Below the pieces are notes generated by a model that was not told the origin of the DNA, did no database searches, and saw only the letters and a program-made list of their open reading frames with translations. A stretch of 22,771 nucleotides of DNA, from positions 1 to 22,771 of the forward strand of contig JANLPY010000193.1 of NCBI GenBank assembly GCA_031367505.1. The letters are read 5' to 3'. The position numbers and the translations under genes were made by a program. Below, in pieces: positions 1 to 7,164 of the stretch; the stretch's first letter is position 1; each line of letters begins with the position of its first letter. The DNA is from JAKFWF01 sp031367505 (GTDB lineage: Bacteria > Pseudomonadota > Alphaproteobacteria > Rhizobiales > Hyphomicrobiaceae).

Positions 1-367
1 GCTCGATATAGTGACGGAGTGATATCTGGACTGGGTCAAGCTCGGGTGTCCCTGCCATCCGCCGACTGTCGGCTTTCCTACCCACAAGCTGCTGGACCGC
101 AAGGCCCGGCGCGAGTGATTGGGAACCGTCGCAACTGGCCCACATTGTGAGTGGCGCCCGCGCCGCCAACTCGACGCGATCAGGGATACTGCTGACATCG
201 TTACTTGATCGTTCTCGTCTCTTCCGCTGCTGATGGTAGACGCACCGTGGCGGCCGGTGCAAACTCACGTAGAATTCTGACCCTTGTCGGACATATCCCG
301 GGGTCCAGCGCTGAACGGCCAACGCGTTTCTTTGCAACCAAAGCGAGCCGGGCGTCGTTTAGAGGGC
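1..367. other. Left-edge region without a supported gene
   Basis: No open frame here has convincing protein character. A leftward frame with an ATG at 58-56 runs off the left edge with 19 codons visible (begins MAGTPELDPVQ). It has no clear ribosome binding site, so it is only a possible truncated gene. Just upstream of that ATG lies a 13-bp perfect palindrome at 61-73 (GCCGAC-T-GTCGGC), which could be an operator or a chance dyad. The remainder, about 75-367, precedes the Crp-type gene and should hold its promoter, but no confident -35/-10 pair stands out. Confidence 0.5.
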
Positions 368-1102
368 ATGAGTGCTGTATCAAATTGGCCCCGCAATCGG
401 CTCTTACTCGCCCTCCCCTCCCGTGATCTCAAGCGGCTAATGCCGGAGCTTGAGCACATTCGCTGTCAGCGCGAGCAGGTCCTGATCGACGCTGACAGTT
501 CGCTTGACCATGTCTTCTTCCCAGATAGCGGTGTCGTCTCGGCGGTGGCAGTTTACTCCGACGGCAGCATCATCGAGATGGCAACCATCGGGAGGGAGGG
601 CTGCGCAGGTGTGCAAGCCGTCTTCGGTGCCAAGAGTTCCTCGTCCCGTTTCTTAGTGCAGATCCCGGGCAGCGCAGCAAAGATGTCGCGCGTAACGTTG
701 ACACGCGCCATAGGGTCGATGCCATCGTTGCAACATCTGACGTTCGCGTACGTCCGGGCCTTTCTCGGACAAGTCATGGTGTCAGCGGCATGCAACGGTG
801 CCCACAATCTGAAGCAACGACTAGCGCGCTGGCTGCTGATGATGCGAGACCGCAGCGACGATGACACACTGCTGATCTCGCAAAATCTGCTCGCTCATAT
901 GCTCGGCGTACAGAGGCCGTCGATCACGAACGCTGCTCGAGAGTTCGAACACGCAGGGCTGATTGAGCGCGGCCGGCAGCAAGTGACCATCGTCGATCGC
1001 CAGGGCCTCATGGCGGCCTCTTGTGAGTGTTACCAGCTCGTCCGATCTCGCTTCGCTCACCATCTTCCCAAGACATACCCTGAAATTTCAACCATTCGGT
1101 AA
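368..1102 (+). CDS. Crp/Fnr-family transcriptional regulator
   Basis: The predicted protein is a 244-residue cytoplasmic DNA-binding regulator. Residues about 20-125 resemble the cyclic-nucleotide-binding beta-barrel fold (FFPDSGVVSAV, then GSIIEMATIGREG). Residues about 140-165 form the long dimerisation helix. Residues about 168-205 form the winged helix-turn-helix (SQNLLAHMLGVQRPSITNAA, then LIERGRQQVTIVD). The frame extends upstream to 284, but I chose the ATG at 368 because AGAGGG sits five bases ahead and family members start this way. There are no FNR-type N-terminal cysteines, so an iron-sulphur oxygen sensor is unlikely. The effector, if any, cannot be read from the sequence. The histidine kinase follows 137 bp downstream on the same strand, but a shared circuit is inference only. 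Confidence 0.88.
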   Translation: MSAVSNWPRNRLLLALPSRDLKRLMPELEHIRCQREQVLIDADSSLDHVFFPDSGVVSAVAVYSDGSIIEMATIGREGCAGVQAVFGAKSSSSRFLVQIPGSAAKMSRVTLTRAIGSMPSLQHLTFAYVRAFLGQVMVSAACNGAHNLKQRLARWLLMMRDRSDDDTLLISQNLLAHMLGVQRPSITNAAREFEHAGLIERGRQQVTIVDRQGLMAASCECYQLVRSRFAHHLPKTYPEISTIR

Positions 1103-1239
1103 TGTAGATTACCGACAACGTTCCTCAAGCAGCTTAGAGCAGAGCTGCCGGGAGGCTGACGTTGGCTCTCTAGCAAGATCGTATTCTGCGGTCGAGAATG
1201 AGCCCCGTCATCAGCAGGAGCAGCTCAGGGGCAACTGCT

Positions 1240-2244
1240 ATGCGCGAAATCGACCCACTGGATCTTGTGGAAACGATCCGCGAGGCCCTGCTCGTGCTCG
1301 AGCCAGATCTGACCATCCTGTTCGCGAACCGTTCCTTCTGCAGCACATTCGCGGTCGCGCCGGAGGCTACGATCGGCCGCAAGCTCTATGAGATCGGCAA
1401 CGGACAGTGGGACATTCCCAAGCTCCGCACCGCACTTGCGACTATCGTTTCCGGCCCCACCACCATCGAGGCGTTCGAAGTCGAGCAAGTATTCCCGTCG
1501 ATTGGCGAACGGGTGATGCTGCTCAATGCGCGCAAGGTTTATCGGCCCGGCAACAATACAAAGCTGGTCCTTTTGGTGATCGAAGACGTCACCGAGCGCG
1601 TGAGACTGGAGCGCGAACACGCGATCGCACACGAGCGCATCGCCATGCTGATGCAAGAGTTGACCCACCGGGTCAAGAACAGCCTCCAATCGATCGCGTC
1701 CATGGTCAAGATTGAGGCGCGCATCCACAAGAGCGGCGAGGGCAAAGCCGCGCTTGAAAGGGTCTCGCATCGCATCGACGCACTCGGGCAGCTCTATGCC
1801 AAGCTCAGCAAATCCGACACCGTTGAGGCGGTCGATGCGGCGACCTATCTGGATGACTTATGCCGCGATCTGGTCGCGTCAGTATCGAAGGACAGGGGCG
1901 CGTCCATCGTGCTCAAGACCGACATCGCGAGTGAGCTCCTACCGACCGATCAGGCAATTCCGATGGGGCTCATTGTGAACGAGCTCGTCACGAATGCCCT
2001 CAAGTATGCTTTTCCGAGCGAGACAAAGGGCACCGTCATGGTGACGCTAAAGAGGGTCCCTGGGGCGCTTCGCCTGACGGTCGCCGACGATGGCAAGGGG
2101 ATCGATATTACGCGCGCCGACTCCGGGCTCGGCGGCCGGCTGGTCGAGGGTTTCGCCCAACGGCTCGGCGGCAAGGTCGAGCGGGAGAGCGGCAGCCAGG
2201 GCACGACCGTGCACCTGATTTTGCCGTCGCCTGAAGGCTCGTAG
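1240..2244 (+). CDS. PAS domain HisKA_2-type sensor histidine kinase
   Basis: A 334-residue soluble histidine kinase without membrane segments. Residues about 8-125 are a PAS domain of the kind often seen next to CheR-type or HWE-type kinases in rhizobia (LYEIGNGQWDIPKLR, ending in IEDVTER). The phosphoacceptor motif ELTHRVKNSLQSI places the histidine at residue 143 (codon 1666-1668). The ATPase domain follows, with the N-box NELVTNALKYAF from residue 247, DDGKG at 283-287 and GLGG at 296-299. I prefer the ATG at 1240, which has AGGGG eight bases upstream. An in-frame ATG at 1198 has no good ribosome binding site. No response regulator is encoded nearby, so it is an orphan kinase here. Histidine kinases with this HisKA_2/HWE signature often feed general stress or light responses, but its input and partner are unknown. 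Confidence 0.88.
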   Translation: MREIDPLDLVETIREALLVLEPDLTILFANRSFCSTFAVAPEATIGRKLYEIGNGQWDIPKLRTALATIVSGPTTIEAFEVEQVFPSIGERVMLLNARKVYRPGNNTKLVLLVIEDVTERVRLEREHAIAHERIAMLMQELTHRVKNSLQSIASMVKIEARIHKSGEGKAALERVSHRIDALGQLYAKLSKSDTVEAVDAATYLDDLCRDLVASVSKDRGASIVLKTDIASELLPTDQAIPMGLIVNELVTNALKYAFPSETKGTVMVTLKRVPGALRLTVADDGKGIDITRADSGLGGRLVEGFAQRLGGKVERESGSQGTTVHLILPSPEGS

Positions 2245-2301
2245 AGATACGCGCGCGTGAGGGGATGAGCCCGGTGCGTCTCTGCGCTACCGTCTGCTTA
2301 T

Positions 2302-2320
2302 GGCCGATTTTGTTGCAGAA
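2302..2320 (+). repeat. Left terminal inverted repeat of the IS
   Basis: This 19-bp sequence, GGCCGATTTTGTTGCAGAA, is the exact reverse complement of 3890-3908. It marks the transposase-upstream end of the element and is the presumed transposase binding and cleavage site. Confidence 0.9.
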
Positions 2321-2385
2321 CTGGCTTGAGAGGACGGGCGAACCGTGATTCCGTTGGTTGAGGTAGCCATCGATGGAGCGGTTCG

Positions 2386-3756
2386 ATGATGGGACGGCGC
2401 AAGAGTGAGCAGGGCCAGCTATTCTATGCGTTCGACCTCGAGGCCATAGTTCCGGATGACCATCAGATCCGGCGGATCGCAGCAGTTCTCGATCTCGCCT
2501 GGGTGCGCGAGGAACTCGCGCCACACTATTCACACACCGGCCGGCCTTCGATCGATCCGGAGCTGATGTTCCGGATGCTCATCGTTGGCTATGTCTTTGC
2601 GATCCGCTCGGAACGCGCGCTCTGCCGCGAGGTGCAGTTGAATCTCGCCTATCGTTGGTTTTGTGGCCTCGGCATCGAGGACAAGATCCCCGATCACTCC
2701 GCCTTCACGCGCGCCCGCAACGAGCGTTTTCGCACGCACGACATTTTCCGCCAAATGTTCGAGCGTGTCGTCGCTTCCTGCATCAAGGCTGGTCTCGTCG
2801 GCGGCACCGGTTTTGCAGTTGATGCGAGTCTGATCGCGGCCGATGCCAACAAGTGCGGTTCGACGCCGGGCGACGCATGGAGCCACGACATCGATCCAGC
2901 GACCGTCGAGCGCGCCGTGCAGGATTATCTCGCCAATCTCGACAATCCGGCGTGGGGTGCTGCGAGCGAGGTGGTGCCGAAGTTCGTCGCGCCTGCCGAT
3001 CCGGCCGCGCAGTGGACCGGTGCGCTCAGGAGTGCTGCGTTCTTCGCCTACGCCGACAACTATTTGATCGACGTCAAGTTCGGCATCATCATGGATGTCG
3101 AGGCTTCGCGCGCGATCCGGCAGGCAGAAGTCGGCGCGTCGCAGACGATGATCGAGCGCACGGAAGCAACGTTCGGTATCAAGCCTGATTGGCTTGCCGC
3201 TGATACCGCCTACGGCTCAGCGCCCAACCTGCACTTCCTTGTCGATGAGAAGAACATCGCGCCGCACATTCCGGTGATTGAGAAGTCGCGACGCGATGAC
3301 GGCACCTTCAGCCGCAGCGATTTCACCTATGACGCTGATCGCGATATCTACGTGTGCCCCAATGGCAAAGTTCTACGAACAAATGGGCGACTGCGGGATG
3401 ATGGCATGTATGCCTATTACTCTCGCGTCTCCGATTGCAAGAACTGCGCCTTAAAACTGCGATGCTGTGCGAAGACTCCGGAGCGGAAAATCACACGGCA
3501 TCAATATGAGGCAGCACGTGACGTAGCTCGCGCCGTGGCCAAGACCGCTACCTATGAACAGACCCGTCGCGATCGAAAGAAGGTCGAGATGCTGTTCGCG
3601 CACTTGAAGCGCATTCTTCGCATGGGGCGACTGAGGCTGAGAGGACCGGCGGGTGCGCAGTTCGAGTTCACGCTTGCCGCCATCGCCCAGAACCTCCGAC
3701 GCCTCGCAAAGCTGACGGTACATCCGCCTGACACGGCCGCCCTGCGCGTTGCGTAG
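2386..3756 (+). CDS. IS1182-family DDE transposase
   Basis: A 456-residue transposase that cuts and joins the inverted repeats bounding this element. The N-terminal part (residues about 15-110, HYSHTGRPSIDPELMFRML) is the DUF772-like DNA-binding region common to IS1182 and IS5 relatives. The catalytic DDE triad appears complete: D146 in FAVDASLIAAD, D273 in WLAADTAYGS and E401 in KKVEMLFAHLKR. A cysteine cluster (C324, C351, C354, C360, C361) sits between the second and third acidic residues, as in many IS1182 transposases, and may bind metal. GGAG at 2375-2378 precedes the tandem ATGATG start at 2386. The frame has no stop or shift, so the element may still be active. Confidence 0.93.
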   Translation: MMGRRKSEQGQLFYAFDLEAIVPDDHQIRRIAAVLDLAWVREELAPHYSHTGRPSIDPELMFRMLIVGYVFAIRSERALCREVQLNLAYRWFCGLGIEDKIPDHSAFTRARNERFRTHDIFRQMFERVVASCIKAGLVGGTGFAVDASLIAADANKCGSTPGDAWSHDIDPATVERAVQDYLANLDNPAWGAASEVVPKFVAPADPAAQWTGALRSAAFFAYADNYLIDVKFGIIMDVEASRAIRQAEVGASQTMIERTEATFGIKPDWLAADTAYGSAPNLHFLVDEKNIAPHIPVIEKSRRDDGTFSRSDFTYDADRDIYVCPNGKVLRTNGRLRDDGMYAYYSRVSDCKNCALKLRCCAKTPERKITRHQYEAARDVARAVAKTATYEQTRRDRKKVEMLFAHLKRILRMGRLRLRGPAGAQFEFTLAAIAQNLRRLAKLTVHPPDTAALRVA

Positions 3757-3889
3757 CGTTCCGTTGCGTTGGTTGCATCATGCGTCAGTGCGCCTGCGTA
3801 CCCGACGGCCCATTCAGGGCTGGCGGCGAAAGGCTTCAAGTCCAAATTCTTGAAAATCAGCACCCGCTGAGACCAACGAGCCAGCCGAC

Positions 3890-3908
3890 TTCTGCAACAA
3901 AATCGGCC
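3890..3908 (-). repeat. Right terminal inverted repeat of the IS
   Basis: The reverse complement of 2302-2320 without mismatch. It lies 133 bp beyond the transposase stop codon and closes the element. The 133 bp between hold no further gene. Confidence 0.9.
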
Positions 3909-4061
3909 CGTCTCGAAAATGAGAACGGAAGCGGTCTCGGGGGGCAAGCTGCCATCGCCGCCGTGAACTGTCAAAAGTTAGGCTGTTGCGGTGCACACGT
4001 CGCTAGTCGCCGCACTCAGCATTTTTGCAACATGGGTGTTGAGCGCAGGCACTTCGTCGGC

Positions 4062-4083
4062 TTGGGGTCATTTTCGACCCCAA
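4062..4083. other. Perfect 8-bp stem hairpin upstream of ychF
   Basis: TTGGGGTC at 4062-4069 pairs fully with GACCCCAA at 4076-4083 across a six-base loop, ATTTTC. No T-run follows on either strand, so it is not a standard intrinsic terminator. It may be a relic of a gene displaced by the upstream IS, an operator, or an RNA structure in the ychF leader. Confidence 0.45.
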
Positions 4084-4145
4084 ACCAAAGTCTGCTTTTC
4101 GAGAGCACTGCCCGTTTCCAGAGCCGGTCGCGCCAACGACTGCAG

Positions 4146-4191
4146 CCCCCCTCCCACACCCCTTGCCCCGGCGGTCCCCTCGGTGTACCCC
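4146..4191 (-). other. G-quadruplex-type motif (minus strand) / C-rich leader
   Basis: On the plus strand there are six C-runs: 4146-4151, 4153-4155, 4159-4162, 4166-4169, 4176-4179 and 4188-4191. Read on the minus strand the five runs from 4179 down to 4146 are separated by loops of 6, 3, 3 and 1 bases. That meets the usual G3+N1-7 rule for an intramolecular G-quadruplex. The transcript of ychF would carry the C-rich, G-poor version, which resembles a Rho-loading region. Whether either structure forms in cells is inference. Confidence 0.5.
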
Positions 4192-4232
4192 TCCACCTAA
4201 CCTCCCCAACACCCTGATTGGACCTATATCAC

Positions 4233-5330
4233 ATGGGCTTTAAATGCGGCATCGTCGGCCTGCCGAACGTCGGCAAGTCGACCCTGTTCAATGCGCTGAC
4301 GCAAACACAGCAGGCGGAAGCGGCCAACTATCCGTTCTGCACCATCGAGCCGAACGTCGGTGAGGTCGGCGTGCCCGATCCGCGCCTCGACAAGCTGGCC
4401 GCCATCGCTAAGAGCGCGCAGATTTTGCCGACGCGCCTGACCTTCGTCGATATCGCCGGTCTCGTGCGCGGCGCCTCGACCGGTGAGGGCCTGGGCAACA
4501 AATTCCTCGCCCACATCCGCGAGTGCGATGCCATCGCCTACGTGTTGCGCTGCTTCGTCGACGATGACGTGACCCACGTCGAGGGCAAGATCGATCCGAT
4601 GGCCGATGCCGAGGTGGTCGAGACGGAACTCATGCTCGCCGATCTCGAGAGCTGCGAGAAACGTCGCACGGCATCCGAAAAGAAAGCCAAGGGCGGTGAC
4701 AAGGAATCGATCGCCCTGATGAAACTGTTCGACAAGGCACTCGAATTGTTGCGCGAGGGCAAGCCCGCGCGCCAAGCCAAGCTCACACCTGATGAGGAAC
4801 CGGCCTACCGCGCCTTGCAATTATTGACGGCTAAGCCCGTGCTTTACGTGTGCAACGTCGATGAGGCGTCGGCGGCGACCGGTAACGCGTTCTCGAAGCA
4901 GGTCGAGGAGGCGGCCAAGAAGGAAGGCGCCGGTGTCGTCGTCATTTCAGCCAAGATCGAAGCCGAGTTTGCCGGCCTCTCACTCGAAGAACGCGACGAG
5001 TTTTTGAAAGACTTGGGGTTGAAGGAAGCCGGCCTAAACGCGCTGATCCGCGAGGGCTACTCATTGCTGGGCCTGCTCACCTACTTCACGGTCGGCCCGA
5101 AGGAAGCGCGCGCCTGGACGATCACTGCCGGCACCAAGGGGCCGAAGGCTGCGGGCGTCATCCATACCGATTTCGAAAAAGGTTTCATCCGCGCCGAGAC
5201 CATCGCCTATGATGACTACATCGCCTGCAATGGCGAGAACGGCGCCAAGGATGCCGGCAAGATGCGCCTCGAAGGCAAGGAGTACGTCGTCAAAGACGGC
5301 GACGTCATGCACTTCCGGTTCGCGAATTAG
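4233..5330 (+). CDS. ychF: Redox-regulated ATPase YchF (OLA1 family)
   Basis: A 365-residue P-loop protein of the Obg-related YchF/OLA1 family, which associates with ribosomes and in characterised members prefers ATP over GTP. The P-loop is GLPNVGKST (residues 9-17). Switch II is DIAGLVRG (73-80). The usual NKxD base-specificity motif is replaced by NVDE (208-211), typical of YchF. A helical, probably coiled-coil arm covers residues about 128-200. The C-terminal TGS domain runs from about 282 and ends in the family-typical MHFRFAN. I start at the ATG at 4233 (MGFKCGIVGLP), the family's standard N-terminus, rather than the in-frame TTG at 4218. No Shine-Dalgarno sequence is visible. The usual pth neighbour is absent upstream. 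Confidence 0.97.
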   Translation: MGFKCGIVGLPNVGKSTLFNALTQTQQAEAANYPFCTIEPNVGEVGVPDPRLDKLAAIAKSAQILPTRLTFVDIAGLVRGASTGEGLGNKFLAHIRECDAIAYVLRCFVDDDVTHVEGKIDPMADAEVVETELMLADLESCEKRRTASEKKAKGGDKESIALMKLFDKALELLREGKPARQAKLTPDEEPAYRALQLLTAKPVLYVCNVDEASAATGNAFSKQVEEAAKKEGAGVVVISAKIEAEFAGLSLEERDEFLKDLGLKEAGLNALIREGYSLLGLLTYFTVGPKEARAWTITAGTKGPKAAGVIHTDFEKGFIRAETIAYDDYIACNGENGAKDAGKMRLEGKEYVVKDGDVMHFRFAN

Positions 5331-5401
5331 TGTACCTGCTCTGAACTTATTCTGGTGCCATCTGTTTAAGCCAGACCACAGCCCACAATAGGAATCGCAT
5401 C

Positions 5402-5896
5402 ATGGCCGACAAAACATCATTCACACCCGACGAGTGGAATACGCTACTCGGCGCGCCGATGCTGGCCGGAATGGCGGTTACACTCGCCGAGCCCAGCGGA
5501 CTTTGGGGCATGCTGAAGGAAGGCATGGCCGGCGCACGTTCGCTGCTCGACGCCAAACAGGATGCTGCTGCCAGCCCGCTGATCAAAGCGCTGGTCGCGG
5601 ACATGGAAACGTCCGAGGGCCGAGGCCACGCGAAGGACGCGTTCAAGGCGCAGTTGACCGGAAAATCTGCGGCCGAATTGAAGCCGCAAGTGATCGGCGC
5701 ACTCGCCAAGATCGGTGCGCTCTTGGATAACAAGGCACCCGCCGAGGCGGTCGGCTTTAAGACGTGGCTAAAACATACGGCGGAACGTGTGGCCGAAGCT
5801 TCGTCAGAGGGTGGGTTCCTGGGCTTTGGCGGCATCAAGGTCACGGATGCTGAAAAAGCGTCGATTGCGGAGATTGCCGCCGCTCTCAAGATTTAA
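5402..5896 (+). CDS. Uncharacterised helical protein, 164 residues
   Basis: I do not recognise a named family. The protein is 164 residues, soluble and rich in alanine, lysine and leucine. There is no signal peptide or membrane segment, and helices are predicted by eye throughout. It starts TPDEWNTLLGAPMLAGMAV and has a short glycine-rich loop (GGFLGFGGIKV, about residues 136-146) before a final helix (DAEKASIAEIAAALKI). AGGA about eight bases ahead of the ATG supports the start. Codon use matches the neighbouring ychF. The gene lies 71 bp after ychF and could be cotranscribed with it. Its function is unknown. The regular, low-complexity helical character suggests a structural or scaffold role rather than an enzyme, but this is a guess. 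Confidence 0.82.
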   Translation: MADKTSFTPDEWNTLLGAPMLAGMAVTLAEPSGLWGMLKEGMAGARSLLDAKQDAAASPLIKALVADMETSEGRGHAKDAFKAQLTGKSAAELKPQVIGALAKIGALLDNKAPAEAVGFKTWLKHTAERVAEASSEGGFLGFGGIKVTDAEKASIAEIAAALKI

Positions 5897-5908
5897 TCCG
5901 GCATGCGC

Positions 5909-5939
5909 TCGGTGCCACCTGGATAAATGGTGGCATCGA
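5909..5939. other. 11-bp stem hairpin between two genes
   Basis: Bases 5909-5919 pair with 5929-5939 along eleven positions, ten Watson-Crick and one G-T, over a nine-base loop (TGGATAAAT). It begins 12 bases after the stop of the helical protein gene. There is no following T-run, so Rho-independent termination is doubtful. It could stabilise the upstream mRNA end or attenuate read-through into the glutathione S-transferase gene. Confidence 0.5.
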
Positions 5940-5977
5940 GCCGATGAATTCTGCTCAACTTTTCGACTTGAATTGCC

Positions 5978-6613
5978 ATGCTCAAACTCATCAGCGCAAC
6001 GCCCAGCCCCTATGCGCGCAAGGTGCGGATCGCGCTCGCGGAAAAGAATCTACCCTTTGAATTGCTGACAGAGGTTCCTTGGGATCGCACCACCGCGACG
6101 CCCAAATACAATCCGCTCGAAAAACTCCCGGTCTTGATTTTGGATGACGGATCGAGCGTGTACGAATCCAGTTTTATCCTGCAGTTTCTCGAACTGAAGT
6201 ATCCAACGCCACCCCTGCTTCCGCCCGACGTCGATGGCATTCTCGCAGCCCGCCGCTTGGAAGTTCTTTGCGATGGGGTATGCGACGCGGTCGTGTTGAC
6301 GTTCTTCGAACGCAAACGAAGCAGCGGTGCGCAAAGCCCTGAGTGGCTCGCCCGTCAACGCCGCAAGATCGACGGCGGTATCCGCGAAATGGCAAGGCTA
6401 GTGGGCAACGCCGAGTATGCCGTTGGTGACCGCTTTGGTCTCGGCGACATCGCGGTGGGCACGGCGCTCGGCTATCTTACCGTACGGTTTGCCGAGTTCG
6501 ACTGGGAGAGTTCGTATCCCAATCTCGCGGCGTTCAAGGCAAAACTGGATCTGCGGCCATCGTTTGCGGCAACTGTACCCGTCGCCCAGATCATCTCGGA
6601 CAAGGTTGTGTAA
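5978..6613 (+). CDS. Glutathione S-transferase, YibF-like
   Basis: A 211-residue cytoplasmic protein with the two-domain GST architecture. The thioredoxin-like N-terminal domain (residues 1-77) has SPYARKVRIALAEKN with the candidate catalytic serine at position 9, the cis-proline motif LPVLI near 50, and the glutathione-binding ES pair near 64. The helical C-terminal domain contains GDRFGLGDIAVGTALGYL, the conserved N-capping-box region. The N-terminal spacing and the FNPL-like YNPLEKLPV resemble E. coli YibF, a GST homologue of unknown physiological substrate. The ATG at 5978 matches the family start. The ribosome binding site is weak. Substrate cannot be inferred from context. Confidence 0.92.
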   Translation: MLKLISATPSPYARKVRIALAEKNLPFELLTEVPWDRTTATPKYNPLEKLPVLILDDGSSVYESSFILQFLELKYPTPPLLPPDVDGILAARRLEVLCDGVCDAVVLTFFERKRSSGAQSPEWLARQRRKIDGGIREMARLVGNAEYAVGDRFGLGDIAVGTALGYLTVRFAEFDWESSYPNLAAFKAKLDLRPSFAATVPVAQIISDKVV

Positions 6614-6619
6614 TTGCGT

Positions 6620-6814
6620 TTAGTCGCGCGAAGCGACTTGGGTGCTGGCAAAGTCCAAGTTTCGCTGCGTCAACGAATAAGCGAAGCCGCTCAATTTTTG
6701 CGCCAGCACCGGCTGCGGCCGCGTCGGGATCGTCAGAGCGTTGGCGACGGCAAGACCGAGAAGCATTGCCGCTAAAAGTGCACCCACCGCCAGGAACTTC
6801 GAGAACATCACCAT
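6620..6814 (-). CDS. Possible small exported or membrane-anchored protein
   Basis: A 64-codon frame starting at ATG 6814-6812, with AAAGGG about eight bases upstream. It opens with a clear hydrophobic segment, MFSKFLAVGALLAAMLLGLAV, which could be a signal peptide or an anchor. The remaining 40 residues are mildly polar (TRPQPVLAQKLSGFAYSLTQ, then ASTQVASRD) with no motif I recognise. It is convergent with the glutathione S-transferase gene; the stops lie six bases apart. A 6-bp hairpin (6622-6638) covers its last codons. A longer frame to 6886 exists, but its extra N-terminus lacks a ribosome binding site and would bury the hydrophobic run. It may be real or a chance frame. Confidence 0.45.
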   Translation of the reverse strand: MVMFSKFLAVGALLAAMLLGLAVANALTIPTRPQPVLAQKLSGFAYSLTQRNLDFASTQVASRD

Positions 6815-7045
6815 GACATTGCCCTTTCGTGCGGGCAGAGCCGGAATAAACGCGTGCACCACACTTCCGCCTCGGCATCGACACATTCAATGAACGTGCG
6901 GTCGCGGCGATATGTTCCAGCGGTCGTCAGGTTGTACACAGCTCAATCGAGCGAGGGATCATCACCGGTCCCGCTTCTGGCACCCGGGCGAAGTCAAGCG
7001 AAGCAGCTAAAGTATAAACTCAGCCAGCTAACCAATTGATTTTAT

Positions 7046-7122
7046 TGGTCGGAGCGACAGGATTTGAACCTGCGACCCCTTGCCCCCCAGGCAAGTGCGC
7101 TACCAGGCTGCGCCACGCTCCG
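7046..7122 (-). tRNA. tRNA-Pro, anticodon GGG
   Basis: The 77-base cloverleaf reads on the minus strand from 7122. The acceptor arms CGGAGCG and CGCTCCG pair perfectly. The D-arm contains AGCCTGGTAGCGC. The anticodon stem-loop TTGCCTGGGGGGCAA gives anticodon GGG, which reads CCC and CCU. The T-arm includes GGTTCAAATCC. The discriminator base is A, and the CCA tail is encoded in the DNA (7048-7046). It lies 42 bp after the phosphopantetheinyl transferase stop on the same strand, the usual place for tRNA-Pro near ihfA-merR in alphaproteobacteria. No integrase or duplicated tRNA end is nearby, so it shows no sign of use as an integration site. Confidence 0.97.
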
Positions 7123-7164
7123 ATGAGCGTCTTGTGCCCTGGACACGGCTCGCGGTCAACTGGG

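Larger units (their letters stand above)
2302..3908 (+). mobile_element. Complete IS1182-type insertion sequence (1,607 bp)
   Basis: The element is bounded by perfect 19-bp terminal inverted repeats at 2302-2320 and 3890-3908 and carries one intact transposase gene filling most of its length. Total size and a single undivided transposase frame fit the IS1182 family. The first bases outside the two ends do not pair, which sets the boundaries. I see no simple short target-site duplication next to them: CTTAT on the left and CGTCT on the right. Either this family's target is not duplicated in a plain way or a flank has been rearranged. Insertion is 57 bp after the kinase stop codon and breaks no recognisable gene. 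Confidence 0.88.
3909..4232 (+). other. Intergenic leader between IS and ychF
   Basis: This stretch of 324 bases holds no well-supported gene. It contains an 8-bp perfect hairpin (4062-4083) and a strongly C-rich tract (4146-4191) described separately. A GTG-initiated frame at 3991-4200 (69 codons) begins with a signal-peptide-like run (MHTSLVAALSIFATWVLSAG) but ends in proline-rich sequence dictated by the C-rich tract, so I regard it as probably not a gene. In many related genomes rplY and pth lie upstream of ychF. Neither is present here. Confidence 0.55.

Noticed and set aside
3991..4200. GTG-initiated 69-codon frame with a signal-peptide-like start
   Set aside because: No ribosome binding site, and its second half merely translates the C-rich tract into proline and serine. 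It may be a relic but is not supported as a gene.
7046..7122. tRNA-Pro as an attachment site for an integrated element
   Set aside because: There is no integrase, no duplicated tRNA 3' end, and the neighbours on one side are the conserved chromosomal block.
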